Counted from the first letter of the stretch, positions 29,002-37,335 are shown. The stretch: 64,000 bases of DNA from Kitasatospora aureofaciens (GCF_019192735.1 NZ_JAHTKP010000004.1:62001-126000); one strand, 5' to 3'. Notes: generated from the sequence alone by a model not told the origin. Made by a program: numbers and translations.

Positions 29002-30584
29002 CGGAACCGGCCTTCACCGACTCCGGGCTGCCGGTCGAGCCGTGCTACGGCCCCGCCGACCTGCCCGCCGCGCACGACGCCGAACGACCGGGCCAAGCCC
29101 CGTTCACCCGCGGCATCCGGCCCGGGATGTACCGCGAACGGCCATGGGCGATCCGCCAGTTGGCCGGCTACAGCACAGCGGACCACACCAACCGGCGGCT
29201 GCGCATGCTGCTCGACTCCGGCGCCACGGCGATCAACACCGTCTTCGACTTCCCGACCAACCGCGGCTACGACAGCGACGAGGCGATCGCCCGAGCCGAC
29301 GCCGGCCAGGGCGGGGTCGCGATCGACAGCGTCGAGGACATGCTCGCCCTGTACGACGGGATCCCGCTGGACCGGGTGAGCGTCTCGCTGGTGCTCTCGC
29401 ACCCGGTGGCCGCCGGGGCGGTGTTCGCCCTCTACCTGGCCGCCGCCGAGCGGCGCGGCTACCGGTTCGGCGACCTGCGCGGCACGCTGCAGAACGACTT
29501 CATGATGGAGACCGTGGTGCTCACCGCGCCCAGCGTGCTGGAGCCCGGGTTCTCCTTCCAACTGTCCACCGACGTCGTGGAGTTCTGCCTCCAGCAGGTG
29601 CCGCGCTGGAACGCGATCAGCTACGCCGGCTACAACTACCGGGAGGCCGGCGCCGACGCGGTGCACGAGGTCGCCCTGGTCGTGGCGCACGCCGTGGCCA
29701 CGGCAGAGGAGATGGTGCGCCGCGGCCACCCGGTGGACTCGTTCGCCGGCCGGCTCACCGCCTTCTTCAGCGCGGACAACGACTTCTTCGAGGAGATCGC
29801 CAAGTACCGCGCCGCCCGCCGGGTCTACGCCCGGATCTTCGGGGAACGCCTCAAGGCCGCCGAAGCCCGCAGCCTGATGCTCCGCTACCACGTGCAGACC
29901 GCCGGTTCGGCGCTGACCGCGCAGCAGCCGCTCAACAACATCGCCCGGGCCGCCTACCAGGGCCTGGCCGCGGTGCTGGGCGGCGCGCAGTCGCTGCACA
30001 TCAGCGCCTACGACGAGGCGCTCTCCATCCCCTCGGAGCAGGCGGCGCTGACCGCGCTGCACACACAGCTGATCCTGCGCCACGAGACCGGCGTGGACCG
30101 GACCGCGGACCCGCTGGCCGGCAGCTACTACGTGGAGCACCTGACCGCCGAGATCGACCGCCGGGTGACCGGACTCCTGGAGCAGATCGACGCGATGGGA
30201 GGCCTGGTGGCGGCCGTCGACCAGGGCTGGGTGCACCAGCAGCTGCTCGGCCGGGCCTACGAGCGCCAGCTGGAGCTCGACGCCGGCAGCCGGACCCTGG
30301 TCGGCGTCAACCGATTCCAGGACGAGGACGAGCCGCTGCGGATCGAGCCGTTCCGGGTGCCGGCCACGATCGAGGCGCAGCGGCGCAGGCTGGCGCGGCT
30401 GCGGGCGGCCCGGGACCGCGACCGGGTGCGCTCGGCGCTGGAGGAGGTGCGCGCGGCGGCCGTCGCCGGCCGGAACACCATGCCCGGTCTGCTGGACGCG
30501 GCGCGGGCCGGGGCGACCCTCGGCGAGTGCTGCGAGGTCTTCCGCGACCTGTACGGCGGTTGGCGTCAGCCGCTGATCGGCTGA
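28998..30584 (+). CDS. B12-dependent acyl-CoA mutase, large subunit (atypical pocket)
   Basis: TIM-barrel subunit (528 aa) of an isobutyryl/methylmalonyl-CoA-mutase-type enzyme that shifts a CoA-thioester group by radical rearrangement. Typical parts are RPWAIRQ, GYDSDEAIA, GVAIDSVEDM, FFEEIAKYRAARR, QTAGSALTAQQPLNN and PLAGSYYVE. The substrate-selecting positions differ from known classes: Leu55 where MCM has Tyr89 and ICM Phe80, and Leu175 where MCM has Arg207 and ICM Gln198. The normally invariant His244 position is Asn213 (GYNYREAG). It is coupled to KAS III; the B12 subunit follows. A non-polar, possibly branched acyl-CoA is the likely substrate. Confidence 0.85.
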   Translation: MTEPAFTDSGLPVEPCYGPADLPAAHDAERPGQAPFTRGIRPGMYRERPWAIRQLAGYSTADHTNRRLRMLLDSGATAINTVFDFPTNRGYDSDEAIARADAGQGGVAIDSVEDMLALYDGIPLDRVSVSLVLSHPVAAGAVFALYLAAAERRGYRFGDLRGTLQNDFMMETVVLTAPSVLEPGFSFQLSTDVVEFCLQQVPRWNAISYAGYNYREAGADAVHEVALVVAHAVATAEEMVRRGHPVDSFAGRLTAFFSADNDFFEEIAKYRAARRVYARIFGERLKAAEARSLMLRYHVQTAGSALTAQQPLNNIARAAYQGLAAVLGGAQSLHISAYDEALSIPSEQAALTALHTQLILRHETGVDRTADPLAGSYYVEHLTAEIDRRVTGLLEQIDAMGGLVAAVDQGWVHQQLLGRAYERQLELDAGSRTLVGVNRFQDEDEPLRIEPFRVPATIEAQRRRLARLRAARDRDRVRSALEEVRAAAVAGRNTMPGLLDAARAGATLGECCEVFRDLYGGWRQPLIG

Positions 30585-30619
30585 CTCGAGAAGCTGACTC
30601 AAGAAGCTGACTCAAGAAG
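30581..30619 (+). repeat. 3 x 13-bp tandem repeat carrying the mutase stop codon
   Basis: Units CTGACTCGAGAAG, CTGACTCAAGAAG, CTGACTCAAGAAG. Each contains TGA. Because the unit is 13 bp, the three stops fall in three different frames. The last unit abuts the AAGGAGGA ribosome binding site of the small subunit. Confidence 0.95.
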
Positions 30620-30631
30620 GAGGAAGCACAG

Positions 30632-31054
30632 GTGGATCGCATTCGTGTGGTGATGGCCAAGCCCGGCCTCGACTCGCACTACCGCGGCATCATGGTGGTC
30701 AGCCGCCATCTGGTCCGGCACGGGATGGAGGTGGTCTATCTCGGCAACCAGCTGCCGGAGCAGATCGTGCAGACCGTGCTCGCCGAGGACGCCGACGTCC
30801 TGGGCCTGTCCAGCCTCTCCGGGAACCATCTCGCGCTGGTCCCGCCGGTGTTGCAGGGGCTGCGCGCGGTGGGAGCGGACGACGTGCCGGTGCTCCTGGG
30901 CGGGATCGTCCCGGCCGAGGACGCCGATCTGCTGCGCGCCCAGGGGGTGAGTGAGGTCTTCGGGCCGGGGACGGACCTGACCTCGATCGTGCGGATGATC
31001 CGCGAGCTCGTCGCGCGTCGTGAGGGCGCTCTCGCCGTCGTGCCGCTGCCCTAG
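30632..31054 (+). CDS. B12-dependent acyl-CoA mutase, small (cobalamin-binding) subunit
   Basis: A 140-aa Rossmann-like cobalamin domain that docks on the large subunit at 28998. The B12 motif DxHxxG is intact (LDSHYRG, with the cobalt-ligating His), as are GLSSLSGNH and LLGGIVP. The GTG at 30632 has a strong AAGGAGGA. Size and separate coding match the IcmB class, not the fused MCM or IcmF. No G-protein chaperone (MeaB/ArgK-like) is in the window. Ends at a convergent hairpin facing the SARP gene. Confidence 0.9.
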   Translation: MDRIRVVMAKPGLDSHYRGIMVVSRHLVRHGMEVVYLGNQLPEQIVQTVLAEDADVLGLSSLSGNHLALVPPVLQGLRAVGADDVPVLLGGIVPAEDADLLRAQGVSEVFGPGTDLTSIVRMIRELVARREGALAVVPLP

Positions 31055-31077
31055 GGGCCAGGGGTACGGAGGGTGAA

Positions 31078-31116
31078 ACCGGCCGGCCGGGGCTCCCCCG
31101 GAGGGCCCTGGCCGGT
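31078..31116. terminator. Hairpin between mutase and SARP genes
   Basis: ACCGGCC and GGCCGGT close a larger structured GC-rich region in the convergent intergenic gap. Likely bidirectional terminator. Confidence 0.55.
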
Positions 31117-31147
31117 CACCGGTTGTCGTCGACTGGCTGTCAGCCAA

Positions 31148-31939
31148 TCATCGGGTCAAAAGCCCGACTGCGGCGTGCTGCTGAGGATGTCCCGCGTTGA
31201 GGATGTCCTGCTGGGCCCGCTGCATCTCCAGGCCGGGTTCGAGGCCCAGCTCGTCGCGGAGCCGGCGGCGGTAGCACTGGTACACGTCGAGCGCCTCGCC
31301 CTGCCGGGACGACCAGTGGAGTGCCGTCATCAGCCGGCTGTGGAACCACTCGTGCAGGGGGTGGGCCACCACGAGGGTCTTGAGCTCGGAGACCAGTTCC
31401 CGGTGCTGGCCGAGCTGGAGGTCCGCGTCGATCCGCATCTCCAGGGCGTTCATCCGCTCCTCCTCGAGGAAGGTCGCGTGGCTCTGCAGCACTGGCCCGC
31501 ACACGACGCCGCCGAACACCGGCCCCTGCCACAGGTCGAGCGCCTCGCGGAGCACCGAGGACGCCTGGTGTGGGCGGTTCGTCTCCAGGGCGCGCCGCCC
31601 CTCCCGCACGAGGATTTGGAAGCGCACCAGGTCGAGGTGGTCGGGGTCGGCCGACAGGACGTAGCCGGAGGGCTCGGTCCGGGTCCGGATGATGCTCTCC
31701 CGGCTGCGAGCGTCGCTCCCGAACGACTTCCGGAGCTGATAGATGTACGTCTGCAGCGTGGCGGTCGCGCTGCTCGGGGGATTGTCCTGCCAGAGTTCTT
31801 CGGCCAGTGTCTCGGCCAGGACCAGCTTGTTCGCTCTCAGGAGCAGGGTGGCCAGCACTCTTCGGAGTTTCGGGGCACTGGGGGTGCGGTCGATTTCGCC
31901 ATCCCGGGCGGCGAGCGTGCCGAGTACCGAATAATCCAT
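31148..31939 (-). CDS. SARP-family pathway-specific activator
   Basis: Streptomyces antibiotic regulatory protein, 263 aa, the small form. The N-terminal OmpR-type winged helix spans residues about 1-95 (KLRRVLATLLLRAN, ATLQTYIYQLRKSFG, GYVLSADPDHLDL). The bacterial transcriptional activation domain spans about 100-245 (ALDLWQGPVFGG, EMRIDADLQLGQHRELVSEL, HEWFHSRLMTALHWSSRQGEALDVYQ). It has no NTPase domain. The ATG 31939 follows AGGGGAAGT. It is the only obvious cluster activator and probably drives the polyketide operons. A 10-bp direct repeat lies in its own upstream region. Confidence 0.9.
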   Translation of the reverse strand: MDYSVLGTLAARDGEIDRTPSAPKLRRVLATLLLRANKLVLAETLAEELWQDNPPSSATATLQTYIYQLRKSFGSDARSRESIIRTRTEPSGYVLSADPDHLDLVRFQILVREGRRALETNRPHQASSVLREALDLWQGPVFGGVVCGPVLQSHATFLEEERMNALEMRIDADLQLGQHRELVSELKTLVVAHPLHEWFHSRLMTALHWSSRQGEALDVYQCYRRRLRDELGLEPGLEMQRAQQDILNAGHPQQHAAVGLLTR

Positions 31940-31982
31940 TACTTCCCCTGGGTGAAGTGGTGAGGGTTGGTTTTCTCGGTCG

Positions 31983-32022
31983 TTCTCGGTGCTTCTCAGT
32001 GTTTCTGAGTGTTTCTGAGTGT
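31983..32022. promoter_or_regulatory. 4 x 10-bp direct repeats upstream of the SARP gene
   Basis: Units TTCTCGGTGC, TTCTCAGTGT, TTCTGAGTGT, TTCTGAGTGT at one-turn spacing, about 44-83 bp before the SARP start, with looser copies on both sides. SARP proteins bind direct repeats spaced by about one helical turn, so this could be an autoregulatory site. It could also just be another of the cluster's tandem expansions. Confidence 0.4.
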
Positions 32023-32076
32023 TCTCGGCGGTTCTCGCGGTGCCGAGGAATTCGGGGGGAATTCGAGGGAATTACC

Positions 32077-33411
32077 TCAGGACCGGGACCGGATCGCCGT
32101 CCAGTCCAACTGGTGGCCCTCGACCCAGATCCGGGCCGCGGCCCGGAGGGCGGTCTCGCGGTCGGCCCGGCCGTGGTCGGGCCGGGCGGGCAGCAGAGCG
32201 ACGGCCGCGCTGTGGCCGGCGGTCACGGCGGGGTGGCGCCGGGCCAGCGCGGTGAGGGCCTGGGACGGGCCGGCCTCCACCAGCAGGAGGTGATGATCGC
32301 CGAGCAGCCGGTCCAGCGCCGGGCCGAAGAGCACCGGCTCCGACATCTGCCGGGCCCAGAAGCGGGGACGGGTCGCTTCGTCGGGTCCGACCGGGGCGGC
32401 GGAGGCGGACGAGTAGACGGGCAGCACCGGAGGCCGCAGGTCGACGGCGGCGAAGGCCGGTTCGAAGAGGTCGGCGGCGGGCACCGCGTGCGGGGTGTGG
32501 AACGGCTGGCGGATCCGGGTGCGCCGGGCGACGAAGCCGGCCAGCCGTAGCTCGCGCTCCAGCGCGTCCAGGGCGGGTGCGGGAGCGCCGAGGGCGGTCT
32601 GCCGCGGCCCGTTGACCACGGCCACGCTCACCTCGCCGACCGCGAAGGGGGCGAGCTCCTGGGCCGAGGCCGCGACCGCCAGCAGGCCGCCGGCGACCAC
32701 CGGCGCGTAGGTGTGCGAGCGGGCGGCCATCAGCCGGGCGCCGTCCGGCGGGCCGAGGACCCCGGCGACGGTCGCCGCCACCAGCTCGCCCACGCTGTGC
32801 CCGAGGACGGCGGCGGGCCGCACACCCCAGCCGATCAGCATCCGGGCGAGCGCGTGCCCCACCGCGTACAGCAGCGGCTGGCCGAGCTCGCCCTCGTCGA
32901 TCCGGCGTTCCGGGTCCTCGGCCAGCCAGGCCTCGCGCAGCATCGGGCCGGTGGGGCCGATCGCGGCGAAGAAGTCGTCCATGGCCTCGGTGAAGGCCGT
33001 GAAGGCCGTGAGTGCTGGGAAGGCCGGAAGTGTTGGGAAGGCCGGGAGTGCTGGGAAGGCTGTCTCGTGGCCGTAGAGACCGACGCCCATCCGGGGGTGC
33101 TGGGACCCGTGGCCGGGGAAGAGCAGGGCGATCGGCCGGGGGCGCTGCCGGCGGGTGTCCCGCCGCAGGATCCGTCCCGACCGCAGCAGGTCGGCGGCCG
33201 CTGGACCGGAGGACGTCACCAGCGCTCCGCGCACCGCCCGGCGGTCGTCCGGGCCGCCGACGAGGCGTAACGCGGTCTCGTCGGCGATCTCGTCCAGGTC
33301 TTTCGGGCCGGCGAGCTCCAGCCGGTCGGCCAGCTCGGTCCGTGCTGCCTCCTCCGCCCGCTCGTCGGTTCCGGCCCAGGCGAGGATTCGAGGCTCTGCG
33401 AGGTCGGGCAT
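32077..33411 (-). CDS. Free-standing acyltransferase of type I PKS origin
   Basis: Malonyl-CoA:ACP-type acyltransferase, 444 aa, longer than FabD. Residues about 90-430 are the AT fold: ALLFPGHGSQHPRMG, catalytic Ser in LGHSVGEL, RSHTYAPV and the FH motif in RQPFHTPH (malonyl-like rather than YASH). The first 90 residues resemble the KS-AT linker of modular synthases (LAWAGTDERAEEAARTELAD), so the gene looks carved from a type I module. ATG 33411 has AAGGAG five bases away. A repeated Phe-Pro-Ala-Leu stretch near residues 118-140 is encoded by an in-frame tandem array. It probably loads or edits the starter together with KAS III. Confidence 0.85.
   Translation of the reverse strand: MPDLAEPRILAWAGTDERAEEAARTELADRLELAGPKDLDEIADETALRLVGGPDDRRAVRGALVTSSGPAAADLLRSGRILRRDTRRQRPRPIALLFPGHGSQHPRMGVGLYGHETAFPALPAFPTLPAFPALTAFTAFTEAMDDFFAAIGPTGPMLREAWLAEDPERRIDEGELGQPLLYAVGHALARMLIGWGVRPAAVLGHSVGELVAATVAGVLGPPDGARLMAARSHTYAPVVAGGLLAVAASAQELAPFAVGEVSVAVVNGPRQTALGAPAPALDALERELRLAGFVARRTRIRQPFHTPHAVPAADLFEPAFAAVDLRPPVLPVYSSASAAPVGPDEATRPRFWARQMSEPVLFGPALDRLLGDHHLLLVEAGPSQALTALARRHPAVTAGHSAAVALLPARPDHGRADRETALRAAARIWVEGHQLDWTAIRSRS
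32990..33064 (-). repeat. 9-bp and 18-bp tandem repeats inside the acyltransferase gene
   Basis: Copies of GTGAAGGCC followed by three 18-bp units of the AGTGCTGGGAAGGCCGGA type, all in frame, encoding alternating Ala-Phe-Pro/Thr residues in a loop after the GHGSQ motif. Confidence 0.85.
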
Positions 33412-33497
33412 CCGTGCTCCTTCGACGGTCGCTTGGCTCGGCAGATGACAATTCCATCGCTTAGTCGTGCATGTCCAGAGCTGAACGGGATATATCA

Positions 33498-33509
33498 CCG
33501 AACGTTCGG
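33498..33509. promoter_or_regulatory. Perfect 12-bp palindrome upstream of the acyltransferase gene
   Basis: CCGAACGTTCGG lies about 87 bp upstream of the acyltransferase start in a 190-bp gap. It shares the GAACGTTC core with the palindrome at 1609. Candidate operator; no regulator assigned. Confidence 0.3.
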
Positions 33510-33600
33510 CGGGTATTTCCGTGGAGGCTTCCGGGCCCGGCGTCGCCGGAATTATTACCCGTGGGTTTTCCCGGGCTCGTCGGGTATCGGCGGTACGCGG

Positions 33601-33822
33601 TCAGTGAAGACGCTTCACCAGTTCTTCCCAGAGTTGCATTTCCGCCCGGGTGAGTCGGCCGTCCCGCCACCGCCCGGACGCGCCGGCGGCGGCGTTCGGG
33701 AAGACCTGGCCCGGGTCGAACGGGCCGTACATGCTGCCTGTGGTGCGCAGGGCCCGGGCGAGCGCCCTGGCCGCCGCCGACAGGGCGCGCCGGGCCCGGC
33801 CTCTGCGGGCCAGTGGTGCCAT
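33601..33822 (-). CDS. Small basic hypothetical protein, 73 aa
   Basis: Not recognised. The N-terminal half is Arg/Ala-rich and helical (APLARRGRARRALSAAARAL). The C-terminal part has MYGPFDPGQVFP and the helix RAEMQLWEELVKRLH. ATG 33822 is preceded by GAAGGGA. It lies 117 bp after the ABM monooxygenase gene in the same operon direction. Possibly an accessory of the polyketide pathway. No signal peptide or membrane segment. Confidence 0.5.
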   Translation of the reverse strand: MAPLARRGRARRALSAAARALARALRTTGSMYGPFDPGQVFPNAAAGASGRWRDGRLTRAEMQLWEELVKRLH

Positions 33823-33939
33823 GGGGGACTTCCCTTCGTCGGCAGGCGTCCCGGGCGGACGGGCCACGGGAACGGCATCCGGCACCGCGGACGGGGTGGG
33901 TCCGCGGTGCCGGCGGGGCGGGCGCTCGGTGACGGGGGC

Positions 33940-34254
33940 TCAGTACGCGGCCTGAACCGTGTACATCTCCCACGGGCGCGGCCGGGCGGGATCCTGGTAC
34001 GGGCGCAGCGGCGCGGTCTGGTCCTTGTGGGCGGGCCCCTCGTCCCAGTGGTGGAAGGCGTCGAAGCTCTCCCACTCGCTCATCACCGCGAACGCGCCGT
34101 CCTCGATCAGCGAGCGGAGCAGCTCGTTGCCGAGCAGGCCCGGCGTGCCGGCCAGGGACTTGCTGATCAGGTGGTAGGCCTCCTCGACCTCGGATTCCGA
34201 ACCTCTGTCAGGAACCTTGCAGAACAGCATGATCCTGACCCGGCCGGTGGTCAC
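33940..34254 (-). CDS. ABM-family antibiotic biosynthesis monooxygenase (copy 2)
   Basis: Ferredoxin-like dimeric alpha/beta barrel fold, 104 aa, of the cofactor-free quinone-forming monooxygenases (ActVA-Orf6/TcmH type). It shows RIMLFCKVPD, TPGLLGNELLRS, FAVMSEWESFDAFHHW and a C-terminal PWEMYTVQ strand. GTG 34254 overlaps the stop of copy 1 (GTGA), so the two are coupled and may form a heterodimer. Likely oxidises an anthrone or naphthacenone ring to a quinone. Confidence 0.75.
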   Translation of the reverse strand: MTTGRVRIMLFCKVPDRGSESEVEEAYHLISKSLAGTPGLLGNELLRSLIEDGAFAVMSEWESFDAFHHWDEGPAHKDQTAPLRPYQDPARPRPWEMYTVQAAY

Positions 34255-34568
34255 CGCTTCTCCAGGGCGTGGGTGACCGTCGTGGTCCACATCGCGCCGC
34301 CGGAACGGAAGGGGTGCAGGCGCTTGCGGTGCTCCAGGTGCTGGTCGCTCTGCTCGAAGAGCCGGAACCGCGGCTCGTCCACCCAGTCGCTGATGATGAA
34401 GTAGAGGCCGTCCTCCTCCTCGCTCTTCATCAGCCACTGGCCCAGGTTGGCGGGGTGGTCGGTCACCACGGAGCCGATCGCCAGCCAGGTGCGCTCGAAG
34501 TCCTGCTCCAGGTCGGGCTTGATCTCGGCGCGGAGCAGGACACGGAAGACCTTGGACGGTGCGGTCAT
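34251..34568 (-). CDS. ABM-like monooxygenase or cyclase-fold protein (copy 1)
   Basis: A 105-aa protein of the dimeric alpha/beta barrel superfamily with KVFRVLLRAEIKPDLEQDF, NLGQWLMKSEEEDGLYFIISDW and FEQSDQHLEHRKRL. Proteins of this type occur in pentangular polyphenol clusters and catalyse ring oxidation. Three bp separate it from the ketoreductase upstream, and it is coupled to the second copy. Cyclase function cannot be excluded. Confidence 0.7.
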   Translation of the reverse strand: MTAPSKVFRVLLRAEIKPDLEQDFERTWLAIGSVVTDHPANLGQWLMKSEEEDGLYFIISDWVDEPRFRLFEQSDQHLEHRKRLHPFRSGGAMWTTTVTHALEKR

Positions 34569-34571
34569 GGC

Positions 34572-35321
34572 TCAGATGCCCCCGTCCACGTGGATGGTCT
34601 CGCCGGTCACGTACGCGGACAGGTCGCTGGCCAGGAAGAGCACCGCGCCGGCGATCTCGTCGGGCCTGCCGAGCCGGCCGAGCCCGGTCAGGCCCTGGTA
34701 GCGGGACCTGACCCGGGCCACCTCCTCCGGCGGCGCGGTCTCGAACTCCTCGGTCTCGATGACGCCGGGGGCGACCAGGTTGACCCGGATGCCCTGCGGC
34801 CCGAGCTCCTTCATGAGGGAGCGGGTCAGGCCGATCAGGCCGGCCTTGGACGCCGTGTAGTGGGCGCGCATCGGGATGCCGACCACCGCGGCGCGCGAGC
34901 CGACCGTGATAACCGAGGAGCCCGCCGAGAGCAGCGGGAGCGCCTTCTGGATCACCAGGAACGGAGCGGTGAGGTTGGTGTCCACGACCCGCCGCCACTC
35001 GTCCAACGGGAGCTCGGCGAAGGGGATGTGGCTGATGACGCCGGCGTTGTTGACCACCGCGTCCAGCGTCCCGAAGCGGTCCTTGGCGGCGGCGACCAGG
35101 CGGTCGACGTCCTCCGGCACGCTCACGTCCGCCTGGACGACGTGGTGGTCGCCCCCGATCCCGGTCAGCTCCTTCTGCAGGCTCTCCACCGCGGGACTCT
35201 CTGCGCGGTAGCAGGTGACGACCCGGGCGCCGGCCCGAGCCAGCGCCAGCACGACCCCGCGGCCGATTCCGCGGCTGCCGCCGGTGACGAGGACCTTCTT
35301 GCCGGTCAGATCTACGCTCAT
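34572..35321 (-). CDS. Ketoreductase, SDR family
   Basis: Cytoplasmic NAD(P)H-dependent short-chain reductase of 249 aa. The cofactor loop is [10 protein letters not shown], with NNAGV, catalytic Ser in TVGSRAAV, Tyr-Lys in HYTASKAG and a C-terminal GETIHVDGG of FabG type. In pentangular pathways such a reductase removes or reduces a carbonyl of the nascent chain or a later ring ketone. It sits in the tailoring operon between O-methyltransferase and ABM genes. Confidence 0.85.
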   Translation of the reverse strand: MSVDLTGKKVLVTGGSRGIGRGVVLALARAGARVVTCYRAESPAVESLQKELTGIGGDHHVVQADVSVPEDVDRLVAAAKDRFGTLDAVVNNAGVISHIPFAELPLDEWRRVVDTNLTAPFLVIQKALPLLSAGSSVITVGSRAAVVGIPMRAHYTASKAGLIGLTRSLMKELGPQGIRVNLVAPGVIETEEFETAPPEEVARVRSRYQGLTGLGRLGRPDEIAGAVLFLASDLSAYVTGETIHVDGGI

Positions 35322-35344
35322 GAGGGTCTGGTGCCTCTTCTCTT

Positions 35345-35400
35345 GGTGTTCGGGTGGTTGTTGTTCAGGCGGATGTTCAGGCGGTTGGTGTTCAGGCGGT
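35345..35400 (-). repeat. GTTCAGGCGG-type tandem repeat carrying the methyltransferase stop
   Basis: Imperfect 12-15 bp copies. On the minus strand TGA occurs at 35392-35394 (the real stop) and again 15 and 27 bases further on, all in the same frame. Confidence 0.85.
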
Positions 35401-36480
35401 GCGACGGGACCGGACCGGCCGGCCCTCGATGACCGCCCACCGGCCGACGGCGGGCTCGTTCGCCAGGGCGAAGCCGGCCGCGGCCAGCAGGTCCTGCCAC
35501 TCCGGGAGGGTGCGCTCCCGGCCGCCGAACCGGAGCATCATGTCGACGTCCAGGAACTTGCCCTGGTCCCAGTCGTTGGGTCCGGCCACCACGTGGTCGA
35601 AGACCAGCAGCCGGCCGTCGGTGCGGTCGCCGAGCGCGGTCCGCACACCGCGCAGGATGCGCACCGCATGGTCGTCGTCCCAGTCGTGCAGCACCTGCTT
35701 GACCAGGTAGGCGTCGCAGCCCGAGGGCAGCGGACGGAAGAAGTCGCCCCGGACGATCTCGACCCGGTCCGCGACGCCCTCCTCGGCCAGGTGACGCGGT
35801 GCGGCCGCGACCACGTGCGGCTGGTCGAGCAGCAGCCCGCGGGCCTTCGGCGCGGTGTTCAGCACGGCGCTGAGGAAGAAGCCGTGGCCGCCGCCGATGT
35901 CCGCGATCCGGGAGAAGCGGGTGAAGTCGTACTGCGAGGTGAACAGATGGGTGGTGGACCGGCTCATCTGGGTCATCGCGCGGTCGAACAGCGCACCGCT
36001 GCCCGCCTCCCGATCGGAGGTGTCCCGGTCGTCGGCGCCGTGGGTGAAGAACGGGCGCCCGAAGACGTGCTCGAAGGCGGGTTGACCGGTCCGTACGGTG
36101 TGCAGGAGCTCGCCGTACGGGCGGCGCACCGAGTCGGAGCCGTTGTAGAGCACGAGGTCGCGGACGCTGAACGGGATGTCGCTGCGCAGGCCGACGGTGA
36201 GCTCGTTCTCCGCGAAGCGCCGTGCGGCCTCCTCGGTCAGCAGGCCGAAGGCGGCGGCACAGCGCAGCACGCGGTACAGCGACTCCTGGTGGCAGCCGGT
36301 CTGCTCGGCCAGCTCGGTGATCGTCCGCGGGCCGTCGGCGAGCAGGTCGGCGATCCGCAGTTCGGCCACCACGTGGAGGACCTCGCTGATCCGCCGGCCG
36401 TTGGTCAGCAGGATCAGCCGGACCGGTGCGGGCAGGGATCTCGCATCGGGCGGGCCGCCGGTCACCGTGTCAACGCTCAT
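35392..36480 (-). CDS. SAM-dependent O-methyltransferase (TcmN/DnrK type)
   Basis: Class I plant-like O-methyltransferase, 362 aa. A helical N-terminal dimerisation domain ([20 protein letters not shown]) precedes the SAM site [14 protein letters not shown], with [12 protein letters not shown], the catalytic-region His in [12 protein letters not shown] and a C-terminal [18 protein letters not shown]. It methylates a phenol of the aromatic polyketide. Member of the leftward tailoring operon. The only methyltransferase in the cluster apart from the unrelated remnant at 10416. Confidence 0.9.
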   Translation of the reverse strand: MSVDTVTGGPPDARSLPAPVRLILLTNGRRISEVLHVVAELRIADLLADGPRTITELAEQTGCHQESLYRVLRCAAAFGLLTEEAARRFAENELTVGLRSDIPFSVRDLVLYNGSDSVRRPYGELLHTVRTGQPAFEHVFGRPFFTHGADDRDTSDREAGSGALFDRAMTQMSRSTTHLFTSQYDFTRFSRIADIGGGHGFFLSAVLNTAPKARGLLLDQPHVVAAAPRHLAEEGVADRVEIVRGDFFRPLPSGCDAYLVKQVLHDWDDDHAVRILRGVRTALGDRTDGRLLVFDHVVAGPNDWDQGKFLDVDMMLRFGGRERTLPEWQDLLAAAGFALANEPAVGRWAVIEGRPVRSRRTA

Positions 36481-36523
36481 GGGAAGTCCTCTGGTCTAGT
36501 CGGCGACTATTGGTGATGCTTCG

Positions 36524-36543
36524 TCAGTTCAGTTCAGTTCAGG
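36524..36543 (-). repeat. 4 x 5-bp CAGTT repeat carrying the DUF1772 copy 2 stop
   Basis: CAGTTCAGTTCAGTTCAG. Every unit supplies TGA on the minus strand, and the 5-bp period places stops in all frames. Confidence 0.85.
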
Positions 36544-37004
36544 AGAAGGCCGGTGTTCACGACGAGCACTGCGAGTGCGGCGAGCACCAGCGCCGTGCGC
36601 ACCCGGTTCCAGGCGCTCCAGCGGACCCGGGGGTCCAGCTCCGCCCAGTTCGCCGGCAGCGCCTGCGGGTCCACGGTGGCGATCCACCGGTTGATCGGGA
36701 CGTTCTTGAGGAGCGAGACCGCCATCGCGCCCACCAGCAGCAGCGCGCCGAGCCCGAAGAGCACCGCGTTCGAGGCGGGGTGGACCACGACGGCGAGCGC
36801 GATGTCGCAGAGCAGCGCGGCGACCATGCAGGCCGGCATGAACGGATCGAACCGCGTCACCATGAACTGGTGGGTGGCGATGTACCGTTCGGTCGGGAGC
36901 GAGAGCAGCAGCGGGGCGCCGCCGAGCACGGCGATCATCAGTCCGCCCGCCGCGAGCCCGTTGCCCAGCAGGGCGATCGGCAGGAGGATGCGCAGCGCGT
37001 CCAT
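36534..37004 (-). CDS. DUF1772 membrane protein, anthrone-oxygenase-like (copy 2)
   Basis: A 156-aa integral membrane protein with four helices. It aligns with copy 1 at LPTERYIATHQFMVTRFDPFMP, NVPINRWI and AWNRVRTALVLAAL, the conserved Asn, His and Arg positions of the family. Its ATG lies against the TcmI-like cyclase stop (4-bp overlap region), so it is co-translated. Likely supplies oxygen chemistry on an anthrone-type ring. Two copies in one cluster suggest either two oxidations or a paired complex. Confidence 0.75.
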   Translation of the reverse strand: MDALRILLPIALLGNGLAAGGLMIAVLGGAPLLLSLPTERYIATHQFMVTRFDPFMPACMVAALLCDIALAVVVHPASNAVLFGLGALLLVGAMAVSLLKNVPINRWIATVDPQALPANWAELDPRVRWSAWNRVRTALVLAALAVLVVNTGLLLN

Positions 37005-37005
37005 C

Positions 37006-37335
37006 TCAGCCGCGCTGCCAGGAGTAGAACGGCTGCGCCATCGCGTCCTTGGGTTCGGCCCAGTCCGGGTCGTACGGCCGCATGAACGCGGCCAGCCGGT
37101 CGTGGACGTCCTGGTACAGCGGGTGGCTGCGGGCCCGGTAGAGGTCCGGGGTGATGTCCGCGTCCGACTCGACGAGGTGGAAGTACAGGTCGTGGAAGCG
37201 GAACAGGGTGCGCCGGGTGGCGCCGATCAGATGCGGCAGCTCGGTCGCGTCCGAGTCGGCGAAGATCCGGGCGACCTTCGGCGCGTCCGCGGGGTCCATC
37301 CGCGCGACGATCAGCGTGCGGTCCGACTGGGGCAT
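37006..37335 (-). CDS. TcmI-family polyketide cyclase
   Basis: A 109-aa ferredoxin-like cyclase. Family markers: ARMDPADAPKVARIFADSD, ELPHLIGATRRTLFRFHDLYFHL and the C-terminal AEPKDAMAQPFYSW. TcmI-type enzymes close the last ring or rings of tetracenomycin and pentangular aromatics. First gene of the leftward tailoring operon. ATG 37335 has AAGGAGAG upstream, so the longer frame is not used. Confidence 0.9.
   Translation of the reverse strand: MPQSDRTLIVARMDPADAPKVARIFADSDATELPHLIGATRRTLFRFHDLYFHLVESDADITPDLYRARSHPLYQDVHDRLAAFMRPYDPDWAEPKDAMAQPFYSWQRG

Noticed and set aside
28998..30584. Ordinary methylmalonyl-CoA mutase supplying extender units
   Set aside because: Tyr and Arg needed for the methylmalonyl carboxylate are Leu, the subunits are split in the ICM manner, and it is coupled to KAS III.
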